Under the pieces are notes generated by a model. It ran no database searches and had not been told where the DNA came from. It was given only the letters and a program-made list of their open reading frames with translations. From the NCBI GenBank assembly GCA_003439945.1, contig QVRM01001418.1, positions 1 to 64,000 on the forward strand: 64,000 nt of DNA, given 5' to 3'. This DNA comes from Dermanyssus gallinae (Eukaryota; Arthropoda; Arachnida; Mesostigmata; Dermanyssidae). Both the position numbers and the translations under genes were made by a program. Position 1 is the first letter of the stretch. Each line of letters begins with the position of its first letter. This document shows, in pieces, positions 44,191 to 57,899 of the stretch.

Positions 44191-47100
44191 GTAGTAGGTA
44201 CCACCTAGTGTATCCCAGAGTGTCAAACTAACCCTCTGATTAGAGAGCAGACCTAATAGTCCTTTCAGGTGTTTTTATCTCTCTGTTCTGCTGGAATAAG
44301 ACCGACCGAGTCTTAAAGTTGTTTACTCAATGGCACATATAGCTTTCAATGCGTGCTGCTATCATTGGTTCGACGTCACGCTAAACTTCAACAATATTCG
44401 ATCCGTGACACCCTAGTAACACCCTGCGGGCGGAAGGGGGGGGGGACTGATAGCATTCGAAACTTTGTTATAAGTATGCGTCTTTATCTCTTCCAGTGCT
44501 GCTTCGCATTCTGATCGTTAACGATTTACGCCCACTGGGTTGCACCCGGAGACCTGGCAGCTCGTCGGTAAGATATGCATAGGTCTGATGTGGCCGGGTT
44601 CAACAGGCCGGGCGCAAATCGGAAGTGCCTTGTGACACGGAGGCAACCCTCTATCTGGCTCTCGTCGCTCTCAAAGGGAGCTTCAGCCGCAGGCTAAAAC
44701 TTTCGGCCAAACGCAGGTCGGCCTCAACCTCGTCGTACGGGCAATCCGAGCACACGTGGTAGTGCAGTATCGCACCCTGTAAGTAAACTTGGCGTATTAT
44801 TGTTCAGCACAAAACTGAGGTAGGACATTATTGCCAAGCGGTCATGGCTATAAAGGAGTGTACATATAGTCACATTATTTATAATAATAGCGTCTGTCTC
44901 TAGATGGAATGATGCTGTACCCGAAACTAATGGGTAAAACGTGGACATCTACATGGCAGTCTATGTTAATAACGTAAAACGATTTAAAGCAAAGTTGCAC
45001 AATATTTCAAGAACAGTAGACAACTTCTTTCTGTGGTCTCGAGGTATTCGTTGTAGTCCTACCTATAAGAAATTACTTGGTGGCGATGTACTCAATGCCT
45101 CTAAACTAATTAATGATATTGAGGTTATTAGACCACAGACCTCTGGTATAGCTACAACCTGTCCGACGAGTGTCAACTGACTATTTCGAACATTACTTGT
45201 CTACTTCGACTGCCGTACTGAGGTACTGTAGAACTATATATATATACGATTTTACAAACAATCCTGTTTTGCCTACGTTGATGTATGCATAATTTGTATG
45301 AAGCAAAGGTCTAACGACAATTAGTAACCGCATTGTTTAAGACGCATTCAAAGTTCGCTCATTGCGTTGTCTTCGCTGCGGAGTCGACCCCGGTAATGTC
45401 GACTCTGACAAAATTGTAGCCATACTCTACAGAAATGATAACAAAATGTTTACGGAAGTCTATTCAAACCGACAACATCGCGTTCGGTCGGTTAGCGAAT
45501 ATCACTTTAAACAGCGGGTCCAGTAGTGGAAACGAACGTATATTGTCAACAAAGGCTGTCTGCTAGTTTTGTAGTTTTGCTAGTGAACCCGTTCTCTCTT
45601 GCATTCTTACGGTAAATCATGTCTTTTGATAGGCTTTCCAGTTCGGATGTACAGTGGCAGGTGACAAGGGCGTTGCGTTCAATGGCGACGGCTGCAATGT
45701 GATTCAGTTCAGAACGACACTTCGTGCCATCGATAGTTATGCAAAGCCCGACTGATACCCGATAACGACTGTTACTCATGACCTGTTGTTACCGTACAAA
45801 ATGACGCTTAACAGTTCGAGTTAATCAGAAGCATATTTTGAGGTGTACTAATATAAGTATTATGTTTTTATCTAACTTAAAGTATTTTTATTCCTAATAA
45901 TTTCAACCAAAAAAAAATCCAGTGAAAGTCACTTCAAAATCGTTATGCGCATTGGGATTAAAGAAGAAAACCAGAAGTTTCTGTTTCGATCCCGCTGCCA
46001 TCGGAGCTGCCGGCCGTCCCTTTTTGTCTGCATCATCAACATGTCAGAATAAAACTACGATATTCGACCGTTACTATTTGGCAAGCAGATAATTTAATAT
46101 GTCTATAGTTTATCGTCGACGCGAGAAATTCTGTTAACACTCCATTCATCGACAAGTGTCTGCAAATAACCCGAGATGTGACAGAATTGATGTAGTTTAT
46201 TTTCTCTAGAATAAGGAGAAAATTCATTAACGCACTCATTGGTTGATGGGGTGGGAGTTCTAGCGTTAAGGTTGCCGAAGGAAAAGCGGTTTATCACAAA
46301 ACTGCGCGCTAACTACTCCGAAAAAAAAATCGAAGACACATTTGCGGGTATTTGCTGCTCCTGTGGTTTACGGCGAATAATATCCTATTCCCTAGCTCAT
46401 CTGGGGTGCTTGAGGCACGATTGCTTTTTACCGCACATAGGAACTTAGTACACACGCAGCCTTTTGCGTCCTTCGGTTAAGTAAAATAAAAAGGACGTAG
46501 AGTACAAAAATTAAATTAGAACCATTTCAACTGCTATCTAGCAGCCATATGAAGCAGATGGAAAGGTGTATGTAGAGACTAGGATTTTAACAGCTTCATA
46601 TAGCTCAGAGCAACACCATTAGACAGCACCCACTTACATGCACACAATGGCAGACCGCGACCAAATAATTGGTATCGCTTACGTTATCTTAGCTACAGAT
46701 CGGGTAGTCAACACGGTGCGCCAGTGCAGCAAGCGACACTGATTAAGTTGGACCAGAAGAAGTACCCAAGTGTTGATCAAGTTATGAGCTATCATTTGGC
46801 AGTTTTATACGAGTTATGTTTGCGGTCTCATATGTGAACAAACAGACTATAACATTTAAAATCCACGGCATCTTCCTATACGGTACGTCACAATGTCAAG
46901 ATAAGCAAATAGGTAATAATAATACGTGTTATATGTGGGGGAATGCAAATAAACTTACACTTACGCAAACGTGGCGATTGTGTTCCGTGCTGAGCAGACA
47001 TCGTCTTTGCTGGGGATATACTGGCTCTGTCCCTTGCTTAATACGGCTTGCGTGTTGCTACTGAAGTAGATGTGCAAGACAAAATATTTCTACAATTTGA

Positions 47101-49196
47101 CCAAATCTTGTGGTTGTTTTATGACTCAACCAATAAACAAGCATCTCCATACCGACTTGTCATCTTTTTTGTGTGATCCATTATCTCTAGTGAATAATCA
47201 GAGTGTGCCATCCGCTCGCTGGTGTTACAAGAAAAAATCCCCTATGAATAAATCTTACTATAACGGTGCGTGACCCTGCTCTCACCAGCTAAGTAACCAA
47301 CAATTCCACTGTACCATAGTCAACGCTGGACAGCTAAACGAGACCGTAAAAAGTATGTCGTACAAAAGTGTACTAGAGTCTACCTAATAAGATAAAATAA
47401 AAATATTAATATATAATAAACACTCAGTGAGTTGTATTTATTTATATTCAATATAAGGCAATTAAACACGGCTTTTGATTCGCATTATTACACTGAAGAT
47501 TTTGTTCAATTTACAAGAGGTAAACATTTGAGAAAGAATTTTCTATGACATAAAAACGGATGGTAACAAATGCCTAAAACTTAAACATACTTTGGCTGCC
47601 GAGATGATCCGACGTTTGCTCCGGAATCTAAATCAAATTATGTAAAACGTACTATAAAAATCAAGTCGTTGTTCATTTGATCTAAATGTAATTGATAGAC
47701 ACCCTCGTCTTTCATAGATTTTTAGTGCTTTAGAAATACTACCCATCTGCTTAGAAATGGAGCCAACCAGCGAAATCTAAAATGTTGTTTCATCATAGGC
47801 AAAAACACGTATATCACTAACATAAGAAGTCTAACCGTGTACTTTGTGCAATCTGATCCGCGCCAAGGTAAATTGCCAAGGTAGCCGCGACTTAATCTAG
47901 CAAATGCTCAACATCCCCACCAGTTGCGCTTTGCCAGCCAATGAAGTATAAACGCTGCAAACCGTGTTACCGACTCCTTCCTTGGCTAACGCATCGTCCA
48001 ACCGACAATGATAATCAAATTAGCTAATTTCAACTTCCCCATATGCTTAAAATGACTTGCGACACAGCATCGAAGCAATTTTTTTTTATGTTAGACCAGC
48101 TTGCCCTCTGTTCTAAGCTGAAGTTTTATTAGTTAGCTGCTAAACATGTAGGAAGGCGACCCATTGGAGCCCACGCCTACCTGAGCGTAGGAAACCTAAA
48201 CGATTTTTTTCTGGCGTGCGACTTGGTAGCAGCCAAAAAAAGAGATGCAGAGTGTAAAAAGCTCGGTTGAGAGGAACAGCGTAAAAAGCTTTGTTTCGTG
48301 TCAAACCACTCAAAGTATAACTTGGCAGGTTGTTCCGAGGGCGGTGCTTCAGAGGCGGTAGTTTGCAAGTTTTCAGATTCTATGGATGTAAATGCGAACG
48401 TACTATGTATGACGCACATGATAAAAACGGTATATGAGTATTCCCGCTAGATCTGGGGAGCGACATGAATTCAGTGCAGTCGGTGAAGCAATATAGGGGG
48501 CATGGACCGCGACGACATCTGCAGTTCTCTCTGGGTTCACGAAACCCAGCAGACCGACATAATAAATAATGAAATGCATTAGCAATGTTGCGAGTGATAA
48601 GGTGACGACATGGAGCAAGAAATTCCTTCCACATCTGGTTAGTCACCGCTAGTGATAAATACAATTTTCTGAGGACTAGAGACATTTTGTTAAGAATACT
48701 TGTGTCAAAACGTTTCCAAAAACTTTACAAAACGTTTCCGACTATCCGTGGCTGTGGCAATCCGGCTCTCCACCGTTAAGGCCCTTCTTAAGCTAATGTT
48801 TGGCCTCGACAGAGTGCGGTGTCATCTGACTCAGGCGAATATGAATTCACTAGAGCAGTGTTTTGTTCGTTATATGAAATGAGGGTTGTGCCCCCCCTAC
48901 ACAAGCTTACTGTCAGTGTGCTTACCTGTTGTGGAAATAGCTAGAATTCCACTGAAGAAGCAACAGAAACTGCATGGTAACTTAGAAGGCAAGTATACTA
49001 CAGGCCAGAAGAAAATTGGTTATCTAACAATCTCCCTTAGAATAAGACCGTTTGCGACAAGCACCACGTACACAGCTGCTATCACTGGGTGTGCTTTAAT
49101 ACTCCATAGTGACTTTAGTTCATGCATTTTTCGGTACTGCTCCGTGTTGACTGGCATGGTATTTAACGCATTGCATGGCGGCTCTTACAGGGCGCT
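44191..49196. other. Spacer, nothing firmly recognised
   Basis: A G10 run lies near 44440-44450. Open frames at 44941-45180, 46816-47064 and 48886-49254 (plus) and at 45546-45779 and 48380-48685 (minus) are protein-like in places, but none matches a family I can name. No RNA gene seen. Confidence 0.35.
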
Positions 49197-49567
49197 CACT
49201 CAGCGGCAAACAAAACCTTTTCGGGCTGACCCTCAAAAATACTTTCTGGGCTGACTTTCAGCCAAGATTTAACGTCCGTGGGACTGCTTTTCACATTGCT
49301 TCATAGACGGACCCCCATCAATACAAATGTGCAGCGGTGGGGCTCGAACCCGCGCACCTATGTGTCTCCTCCGGTCGCGAGGCGCAGACGAATACGCCTC
49401 GCCACCGGACGGGCTGACCCTCAGCCAATACAAGTTGGCTTCCGCAGTGCTTCGTAAGTCGGACCCCATAAATCCGAATGTGCAACGGTGTGGATTGAAC
49501 CTATGTGTCTCCTGCGGTCGCGAGGCGCACGTGAATGTACCACGCCACCAAGCTCGACACTCAGCGG
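49197..49567 (-). mobile_element. Head-to-tail SINE dimer with flanking direct repeats
   Basis: Two copies of the SINE at 62049-62219 lie in tandem on the minus strand. The 5' unit is about 49557-49413 and the 3' unit about 49412-49207. The 3' unit carries a clear B box (ggttcgagccc on the minus strand, about 49343-49353). Both units share gcgcctcgcgaccg (with the A-box region upstream) and the gtccg...gaagca block of the body. The insert is flanked by cactcagcgg at 49197-49206 and 49558-49567, and the following seven bases differ at only two positions, as expected for an aged target-site duplication. The 3' unit ends with ggctga and tcagcc blocks. Confidence 0.82.
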
Positions 49568-49633
49568 TTAACAACGCGGCGAAGAAGACAACCAACAGTT
49601 GACCTATATACACTCAGTTGAAAAAATAATGAA

Positions 49634-49653
49634 TGATGATGATGATGATGATG

Positions 49654-49718
<65 letters not shown>
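49634..49718 (+). repeat. (ATG)n/(ATT)n triplet repeat
   Basis: About 8 atg units followed by more than 20 att units, ending exactly where the retroelement fragment begins. Confidence 0.95.
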
Positions 49719-49720
<2 letters not shown>

Positions 49721-50264
49721 GTGCTCAGCCTGTGGGACGCCTGTAGAGAGTAACGGCCTTCACCCCCTGAGCTGCATCAAAAGCCATGGAAGAGCCGCTA
49801 GGCACGCGGAACTTAACTCGATCATAAGGAGAGCCCTGCGTCGTGCAGGCATACCGAGTACGCTGGAGCCCAGACTCGATACAAGCAGTGACAGGAGGCC
49901 CGACGGAGTCACTATTCCATTGTGGTCTTGCGGTAAGTGTCTGGCATGGGATACAACAGTATCCTGCACTGTTGCCCCGTCCTACCTGCGACACAGTGCC
50001 CTTGAGGCCGGCTGGGTCGCCGAACATGCAGATCGAGAAAAAAGACGAAAGTACAGGGACTTAGAGCCCAGATACCACGTCGTGCCTATCGCTATGGAAA
50101 CACTAGGTCCCGCTAGTAGAGGCACAAGGAGATTCATTAAAAAGCTTGGCGAGCGGATACAGGAGAACACAGGCGACCGACGAGAGAGCGAGTTCCTGCG
50201 GCAGTTGCTCTCGCTGGCGGTATGCAGAGGTAACGCTGCCTGTATAATCGGGTCAATGTTTTGA
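49719..50264 (+). pseudogene. Retroelement C-terminal domain: zinc knuckle + PD-(D/E)xK-like region
   Basis: An open frame of 181 codons can be read from MCSACG to the stop at 50264; the upstream poly-Tyr part of the frame is just the microsatellite. It begins with a knuckle, C-x2-C-x9-H-x3-C (CSACG...LHPLSC), followed by GRAARHAELNSIIRRALRRAG. Then come RRPDGVTI...CLAWDTTV, a PD...(W)D pattern resembling a nuclease core, METLGP, and RGNAACIIGS. This block is common at the end of long retroelement-like proteins in invertebrate genomes. A second copy lies at 57900-58480. The 5' end is truncated. I infer a non-LTR retrotransposon because of the (TAA)n tail. The enzymatic role is unproven. Confidence 0.7.
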
Positions 50265-50727
<463 letters not shown>

Positions 50728-50837
50728 GTTATTATTATTATTATCATTATTATTATTGTTGTTGTTGTTGTTGTTATTATTATTATTATTAATTATTATT
50801 ATTATTATTGTTATTGTTATTGTTATTATTATTGTTA

Positions 50838-50928
<91 letters not shown>
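50728..50928. repeat. (TTA)n/(TTG)n triplet repeat
   Basis: About 200 bases of ttatta with ttg interruptions. With 49634-49718 and 50345-50590 it makes this the densest triplet-repeat cluster in the window. Confidence 0.97.
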
Positions 50929-53900
50929 GGCTAGAATTATCTAGCTGTCGATGTCGTTGATGCTGTTTTTGTAATATCAGTTGCTGAAGTGCTCGCTTAG
51001 GTCGCGCAAGCAAGCACGCCTGCACGCATCCACCCACCCACCCACTCGCAAAGAGACGGCGCAACGATCATTACGCTATCTACATATACGGAGGCCGTGC
51101 CTTGCAGCCACCGGCGGACAGCCTCCCAATGGTAGGAGAGGCAGGCGAGAAGGGGCCAGACGACGTGAGCTGGGTGCCAACTCTGAACGCATCGTGGGCT
51201 GGCGGCGGTGGGGTTCTGCCGACTTACGCCCCACTGCCAGCAACCGACCGGCTTCTAACGCCACCGCCTGGAACCGCTACAGCAGCAGCAACAGTAGCAG
51301 CAGCGGCAGCAGCTCAATAGGCCAGCCAGCGTTATTGGATCGACAACTTCTCCGGGCGATCGGGTAGCTTCGACACTTCAAAGCTACGCCGGCATCGGTG
51401 AGCGCCTTTCTTCTTTTTCTTCTTAGTCTTCAGTCGGAACCCAGCTGCGGACAGCAACAACAACAGCAGCGGCGGCGGACACTTCTTAACTGTAAGAGTA
51501 AGAGCAAGAAAATAAGAATGATGAAGAGAGAATCGGCTTGGCGAGTACGCGCTCTCTCGCTCACGACCTAAATTTTTCATCGACTTCGAGAGGGCGTGAA
51601 AGCGTCCGTCGTCCATAGCGCCCATATACTCTTCACACCGACCGACACTAATTTGCATTCGTTTTTGGATCTTGGGCGTTCGTTTTGGTTATGATAGTGT
51701 TGTGTTATGTGTCATGCTCGTATGGTTTCTTTCTAGGTTCGACGATTGGCACTTCTATTTCGAAGCATAGGCAAAAGCTTCGTCATACGTTGTTCATCAA
51801 CAACGAACATGTGTTGCGCTTCTGATGTGATTGTCCAAGTCTCCCTAGCCGTCTCACCTACATGTCTCATCATTGACGCCTTTACGACTATCCTTCATAG
51901 AAGTGAAGCATAGTCGCACCTAAAACTATATTACCGCCTCTCTTGCCCTGCACGCACCATATCAAGACAAGGGTATCAGCGTATCAAAAAGCAGCCATTG
52001 GGGTATTAAGTCGTTTTGGAGCAGATGATATCGTGATGTAACGTTCCAGTCGTCAGCCGCCTTACGATAAATTATAAACGTTAAAAAAACTCAATGGTCG
52101 TATACAAATTCTAATAGATTTCTTCAACGTATTTATAGCTATTGAGATTCATGTTACTGCATATATACAATCTGCACAATACAAATCTCGCTCTTGGGCG
52201 CGACGAAAATAACGCAGTAAACAAATACTCCAGAGCGCTTTGTAGGCTGCTTGCTTCATGTTTGCTTTGTAGTTGCGTAATTTTTAACGTAGGTTTTAGT
52301 ACGATTGGCTGGATCTTTTTCGATTTATTATTGACCAATAGCTACACGCATCTAACTGGTCGACGTGACAACCAAATGTGATTCGTTACAGAGGGATATT
52401 TTTGCTACATTCCGTTCTAAAGTTGCAAGGAACTCTCTTTTTATTGGATTTTAACAGGCAGGAGTTTAATGAAACATACATTAACATAGCATCGCGGGCA
52501 CATTGCTATGATTGACCGGCCATTGTAGTAAAATCTTCTGCCATATGCGCTGCGCCGCACAAGGACACCGGTTAAGAATTGTGAGTGGCAAAATACTCTC
52601 CAAGCAAGACAACACTTAATGTGTTGCTTTAGACAGGTAAAACATTAATTATTGTCTTGTATGTTAACAACTGAAAAGTGCCTTTGATAATTTTAGCTAA
52701 ACTTACAAGTTTACTAGAACACATGAACTTACGCACACACACATTGTGCCAAAAAATCTTACCAGTCTTTAACATCCTGAGCGTCGTCGTTCAGCCAAAT
52801 AAAACCGGATTCAATTCTTGGCAGACAGTGACAGTCGAAGACGTTATGGTAACGCGGCTTGTCTTTATTACGCCGGACTTTCAAACCCAAACAAGTCTCC
52901 AAAAAAGAGACAGTTAACGTACTCCAATCGGCGCCAATTTGGTCTACTACCTTAATCGGAAAACCGTTGGCCGTGATGTTCGCGATAAAACGCGTGACGT
53001 AAATTTATTTGGATCGGCCACCTCAAAGCTAAGGGGATAGCTCAAGAAATAACGAAATGAAGCAGTGAAAGTGAGCCTTCAGTCGTTTTCCTGATTTTTA
53101 ATATGTAGTGACCTTACCAGCTAGCCAATACTATGTTACTCGACATGCAGGCAGGTGATTGACATATTGGTGGTTTCAGTCAGTTCTATTTTGTGCTCAC
53201 CCTGGCGTTAGTCACCGTCCTCGTATTTAAGTAAAGACGTTCAATGAGTGAGGCTTAGCGACACAACCACGTCGTTTCATTATAAATCGACGTATTAAAA
53301 TAACTGGCACTTCTGGCGACGACTGGCAGTTCTACTTCTACGTGAAAAAGCGGCTTTCTTTTTCTGGAGAAGCTGAGCGCTTGGGTCAGGGCTAGCAGTA
53401 GCTCATTTGAAAGAAACCATCCGTTAAAAGCTTTACAACGAAAAAAAAAACAACGGTGAAGATAACGAGCTGCAGCAGACCGAGTTAGGTCAACGTTAAG
53501 CTAAAGCCTACCGGAACGGGCGGACGGTCGGTCGATCAGTTAGACAGTTTCTAATCAACTGTCCGTTGTGCGTAGCCCGCTGTTGAATGCGGTCCTAATG
53601 CTGCGTCAAGGCCTTGGCGCAGGCTACGCTTCAAACTGGGCCGTAGGGCCCTCTCAACTCACTCGTTGGTGGGGCTTTGATCGAACAGCTGACTGACATC
53701 GCTCTCGAGTGTGATCGATTGCTCAATCGGTCGATGGAACGGCCATCACCAGTTGGTGATGGCAATTGTATAGCAAGCAAGGTCCCTCTGACTTCCTATC
53801 TCCTTCCTCTCATTCTTTATCACACACTCTCTTACTACCGCGTTCGCTTTGTCTTCTAGCAAGCAGGTATCAGGCCAGGGTGCTCCGTCTTTGAAGTGGT

Positions 53901-53960
53901 CGCCATTCCTAAGGGGACCAACTATTTTCTTTCGAAAGACACGAAGGCCGTTGTCGACGC
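50929..53960. other. Spacer; GC-rich to about 51600, then AT-rich
   Basis: agcagc triplets lie at 51279-51312. The overlapping long frames at 50981-51367 and 51102-51320 come from low stop density. From 51700 to 53950 nothing is recognised. Confidence 0.4.
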
Positions 53961-54008
53961 CAACAACAACGACGACGACGACGACGACGACAACAACAAC
54001 AACAACAC
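53961..54008. repeat. (AAC)n/(GAC)n triplet repeat
   Basis: Runs of aac, gac and aac in succession. Confidence 0.95.
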
Positions 54009-55128
54009 AGCCGCGTCTGATAGAGAGAATCCTGACAAGTCTGCAGTAGCAGATGGCCGGATGTGGGAATCGATATAGGGAAGCGGCGAAGGGGTGGGGG
54101 TTGCAGGGATGAGGGATAGGTAGCAGGAATAGGGCAAGCAGCGCCTACTAGGGAAGTGGTAAATAGACAAAAAGAACATACGTACGTAGGTCAAACAGGG
54201 GCCGACAGGACACCGCCTACAGCGTCTGAAGGCTCGCTAAAACAAACGAAACATATCCTACACTCATCTGCAGGAAATGCAGCAACGCTTTAGCCCGCAG
54301 CAGCGTTCCGACTACTCTGGCTGGCCGTTGGCCTTCCTCTGCTCTGAAGCGCTCTGGACGGGACGCTGACGGACTGGCTCTGAGCGAATCAACGGACGCG
54401 GATAAATGTATCGATGTTCGAATAGATGGATGAATGGATACTTCTACTACTACTACTACGACTGGCTTTATTGAATTGCCTTTAATGCGCCGACACGACC
54501 AGGGCCAATAAGAAGAGCCGTTGACGGCTGCTCGAAGGTCGCCGGAGGTTGCGGCGGGCAGAACACCGGCCGTTGCTAAAGCCGGGCCTGCTGCAACAGC
54601 TGACGATGTCGTTGCTGTTACCGTTGCTGTCGGTCCGTCGTCGTCGTCGTTGTCTGCTAAATTGGGGCAGTGTCTCTGCTCTGACATTGATGATGACGCC
54701 GACAACAACACGACCCCGACAGTAGCGACGGGGATAATGTTCTCCTTTGTGTCTCATTGGTGCCTCATTCTCCTTGTCCTGCTCCGTGTTTCCTTACCTT
54801 CCTATTGGTGTCTTCTCTCTTGGCCCTTTTCTGTTTCTGCTTCCAATTTTTCTTGTCGTCGTCGCCGCCGCTGTCCGCTCTTCTTCGTCAACGTTACTCG
54901 GAGGTGGGGCCCGCCAACACCAAAAGCTAAGACTTATTGAAGAAAACCTGCCGATCGACCAACCGACCGACCACCGAGCTGTGTCGGCCTAGACCCCCGC
55001 TACTGTCGCCACAGCCAGGGCTAGGCTGTGGCGTGGGTGAGTGAGGCCGCCGGGGGGCTATTGCTGTTGCTATGACTGCTATTTCTCTTGGTATTGTTGC
55101 CGATGTTGACATCGGTGGCCTTGTTGAT
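54009..55128. other. GC-rich triplet-rich block
   Basis: cta/tac triplets near 54440-54463 and gtc near 54635-54652. Several overlapping frames on both strands exist but no domain is recognised. Possibly regulatory or untranslated sequence. Confidence 0.4.
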
Positions 55129-55213
55129 GTTGCTATTGGTGTTGGTTTTGTTTTTGTTGTTGTTGTTGCTGCTGCTGTTGTCATTGTTGTCGTCGTCGTC
55201 ATCGTCGTCGTTG
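55129..55213. repeat. (GTT)n/(GTC)n triplet repeat
   Basis: About 85 bases of gtt and gct triplets ending in gtcgtcgtc. Confidence 0.9.
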
Positions 55214-57899
55214 TTTATCAATCGTGATATCAACAGCCGGTCGAGAAACAACGGCCGACGGTACGAAAGATGTGGCGGCGATCACGTACAAACAATAACA
55301 AACAAGCCGCGCTCTCTTGCAGCGAATAGAAAGATGGGTGAGTGAGAGAACAACAAAATCCCACCTCACCGGTCACATCCTCGGACACTCGGAACCTTCG
55401 TGGCTAGACGTGGAGGAAAACAACAACAGCAGCAGCGTCTGTGAGGCCGATGCTAATATATAACCGAGGCAGAATGGCACACTGATTTGGCCTTCGGTTG
55501 ATGCCGCTCTTGCTGATGTCGCTGTTGCCTCGAACCTGACGCCAAATATGATTTGCTTGTAAATAGAGGTGCTCAAGCGAAGAATGTTGTTCAACACAAA
55601 ATACATGTGTGTGTGTGTGCTAGGAATCGGAAATTTACATTTAAAACAACTGTACGTCCTCAGAACCTGTGGGCGGCTGTTCTGCTGCCAATTTTTTTTG
55701 TACACGATGGCGGTGGTGGTTATGACCAGCTTTCTAATTAATATTTTAGGCTCTTTAATATCGTCACGTAGAAATTGATAAGTACAGCTGATTGGTGTCT
55801 CTACCAGTAAGAAACTCGCTAATCGTAAATGACAGCCCAGAGATAGCAATTCTTCGAAAGCACATGAAACATACTAAAGGTACTCAAGTATAGGATGCAA
55901 TTAGTTATTATTATTAGTGTGACAACGAAGTTAGTATTTTATTGCTGTGTTCATTGCAGCTAGTAAATATACTAGTAAACTAACGTAAACATTTTGATTT
56001 GAACACATCTCTTAAATGAGAATGCTCAAATTGATCAAACATCTTTTATGATAGCGATATGGTAGCTTTTGAAACAAGCCTGTCTTGCAACAAGCATGCT
56101 ACACAACTGACACTGCACTGGTACAGTGTCACCGAGCCTAAGGTCGACTTCATGCGTTGTCCTAGTCGCTCGGTTAGGTTGGACCGCCTCGGTATGCAGA
56201 TTATACGATACAAAGCAGCCCATCTATGAGCGTTACACGCAAAGTCCACAGTTACTAGCACTTCAAATAACGGCGTTCGGGCTCAGAAACAGAGTTTGGT
56301 TCGATCGAGTACCGTTGAGTGCTTTCATGAAAACAGGATGTGTCAGCGGATAATTCTATTCGGTTTCACGTTTAAAAATGGCGGAATAATAGGACCTCTC
56401 CGTTACTCTTCGGAGCTAGATTCTCCGTGCCAAGACAGCCGTTTCGAGGAGCCTGAAAGCGCCCTCTGCACTTAACCGACAACAACGACAAATGCGGCTC
56501 TAATCGTTCCTGCAAACAATGTATGCATTTAGTCTTGCTACCTAGTTGACAGTGGGCCCGGATACTGGGCAGGGAAATGCAACCAGACCGTATAGAGAGG
56601 AACTACAAACTAATCTCGCTCGAACTACAGTGCTACATACATGGTCGTTCAATGCGCCTCCTTCGTAGAACGTGCTGCTGTTCTGAAAACGTTTGCGCTA
56701 AGAACATAATGGCGCATGTTTGTTTAAAGGCCGACGACGCAGCAGTCTTTGCCGAGTCTCTTCGCAGCAAGCGATTTCAAGGATACCCTCCACTCTTACT
56801 GCTTACCGGCTCTGCAAACAGTTTTACAAAATAAATACAAGCAATCATGCCCCACAGCAATGTCGAGTGTGGGGGGGATCTTCACGGGTTACGAGTATCT
56901 TTTCTATGCGTTCGCCACAAAACACTATGTTTTTGGCACATACATTGTAGTTTATTTACAATTTGTAAGCTGGGTCCGTAGAATTTGTGAAGTAAAAGGT
57001 ACTCTATGTGTAAGGAATGTTTTTTCGTGTAATAACGCATTGACACAACTGAAATTGTAAAACTATAGGGTAGTTCTAGAGCGCGGAAAAATGTCGATAC
57101 TGCGCGGATAAGTCAGTGTGACTCGAAACACTGGCTAGTCGTCAAAAAAAATACACAATGCGTCTCACCACTCGTCCGTCAGCATGGTCGCAAAAAGGCT
57201 GCATTCGGTACAAAAGGTACATAAATACAAACAGAAAGAAATAATAGAGAGAGAGAGACGCTTCGCTGCCTAGTTAGCTTACCTCGGGTTAAATCAATGA
57301 GATACAACATCGCCGTCGTAGCCGCATACCCACCACGAAAAAGTAAAGTCGGTGGTGAGTTCGATCGCCAAAAAATGCTACTAATCGTTGTCGTTTATTT
57401 TTTGTTTATACATATTTTTTACAGTACATAGATTCGCCCTCCAGTTGCAAGCTTACGCAATTGTCGATTGTATGGGCACAATAAATTAATCTCTATTTTA
57501 TTTCGACAAACTGGTTATTTCTTGGTTGTAGACAGGCTTCATGCAGTGGGTATTTGCACTCATAGTTTGAGCGAACGCTTACAGTTTGTCACCTATGACA
57601 GTTTAGCATCAAAGTCTCTGCAAAGCAAATTTGTTTAGTTTTACATAAGCCGTATCTTGCTAGTCACGTCCCTTGTATATTTACCATGTGCTTGTATTTC
57701 TGCTCAAGGTCGACGCAAATATCGCAATCAGACAAATTTAAACTCCACGATTTTCTTAGGGAGTCCGGCCACTTCCGTGGCAAACATTGCGGATTAGCTG
57801 CACTGCACGAACCTGTGATTTCCGGCAGAGTCAAGTAGCAATTTACCAGTCACCGACAAAGGGATAACAAGCTTAGCTGTTTGGCCGTTTATGGGTACC
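55214..57899. other. Spacer, nothing recognised
   Basis: Short (GT)n at 55606-55618 and (GA)n at 57246-57260. Open frames at 55373-55849 (minus) and 56577-57060 (plus) are unrecognised. Confidence 0.4.

Noticed and set aside
44590..44790. Minus-strand stretch with CSDCPYDEVEADLRLAESFS, possibly a LINE C-terminal knuckle
   Set aside because: The pattern does not match a known knuckle spacing and no flanking reverse-transcriptase blocks were found.
49599..49718. Poly-Asp/poly-Tyr N-terminus of the frame that runs into the retroelement fragment
   Set aside because: It is the (ATG)n/(ATT)n repeat in frame by chance; the recognisable protein starts at 49719.
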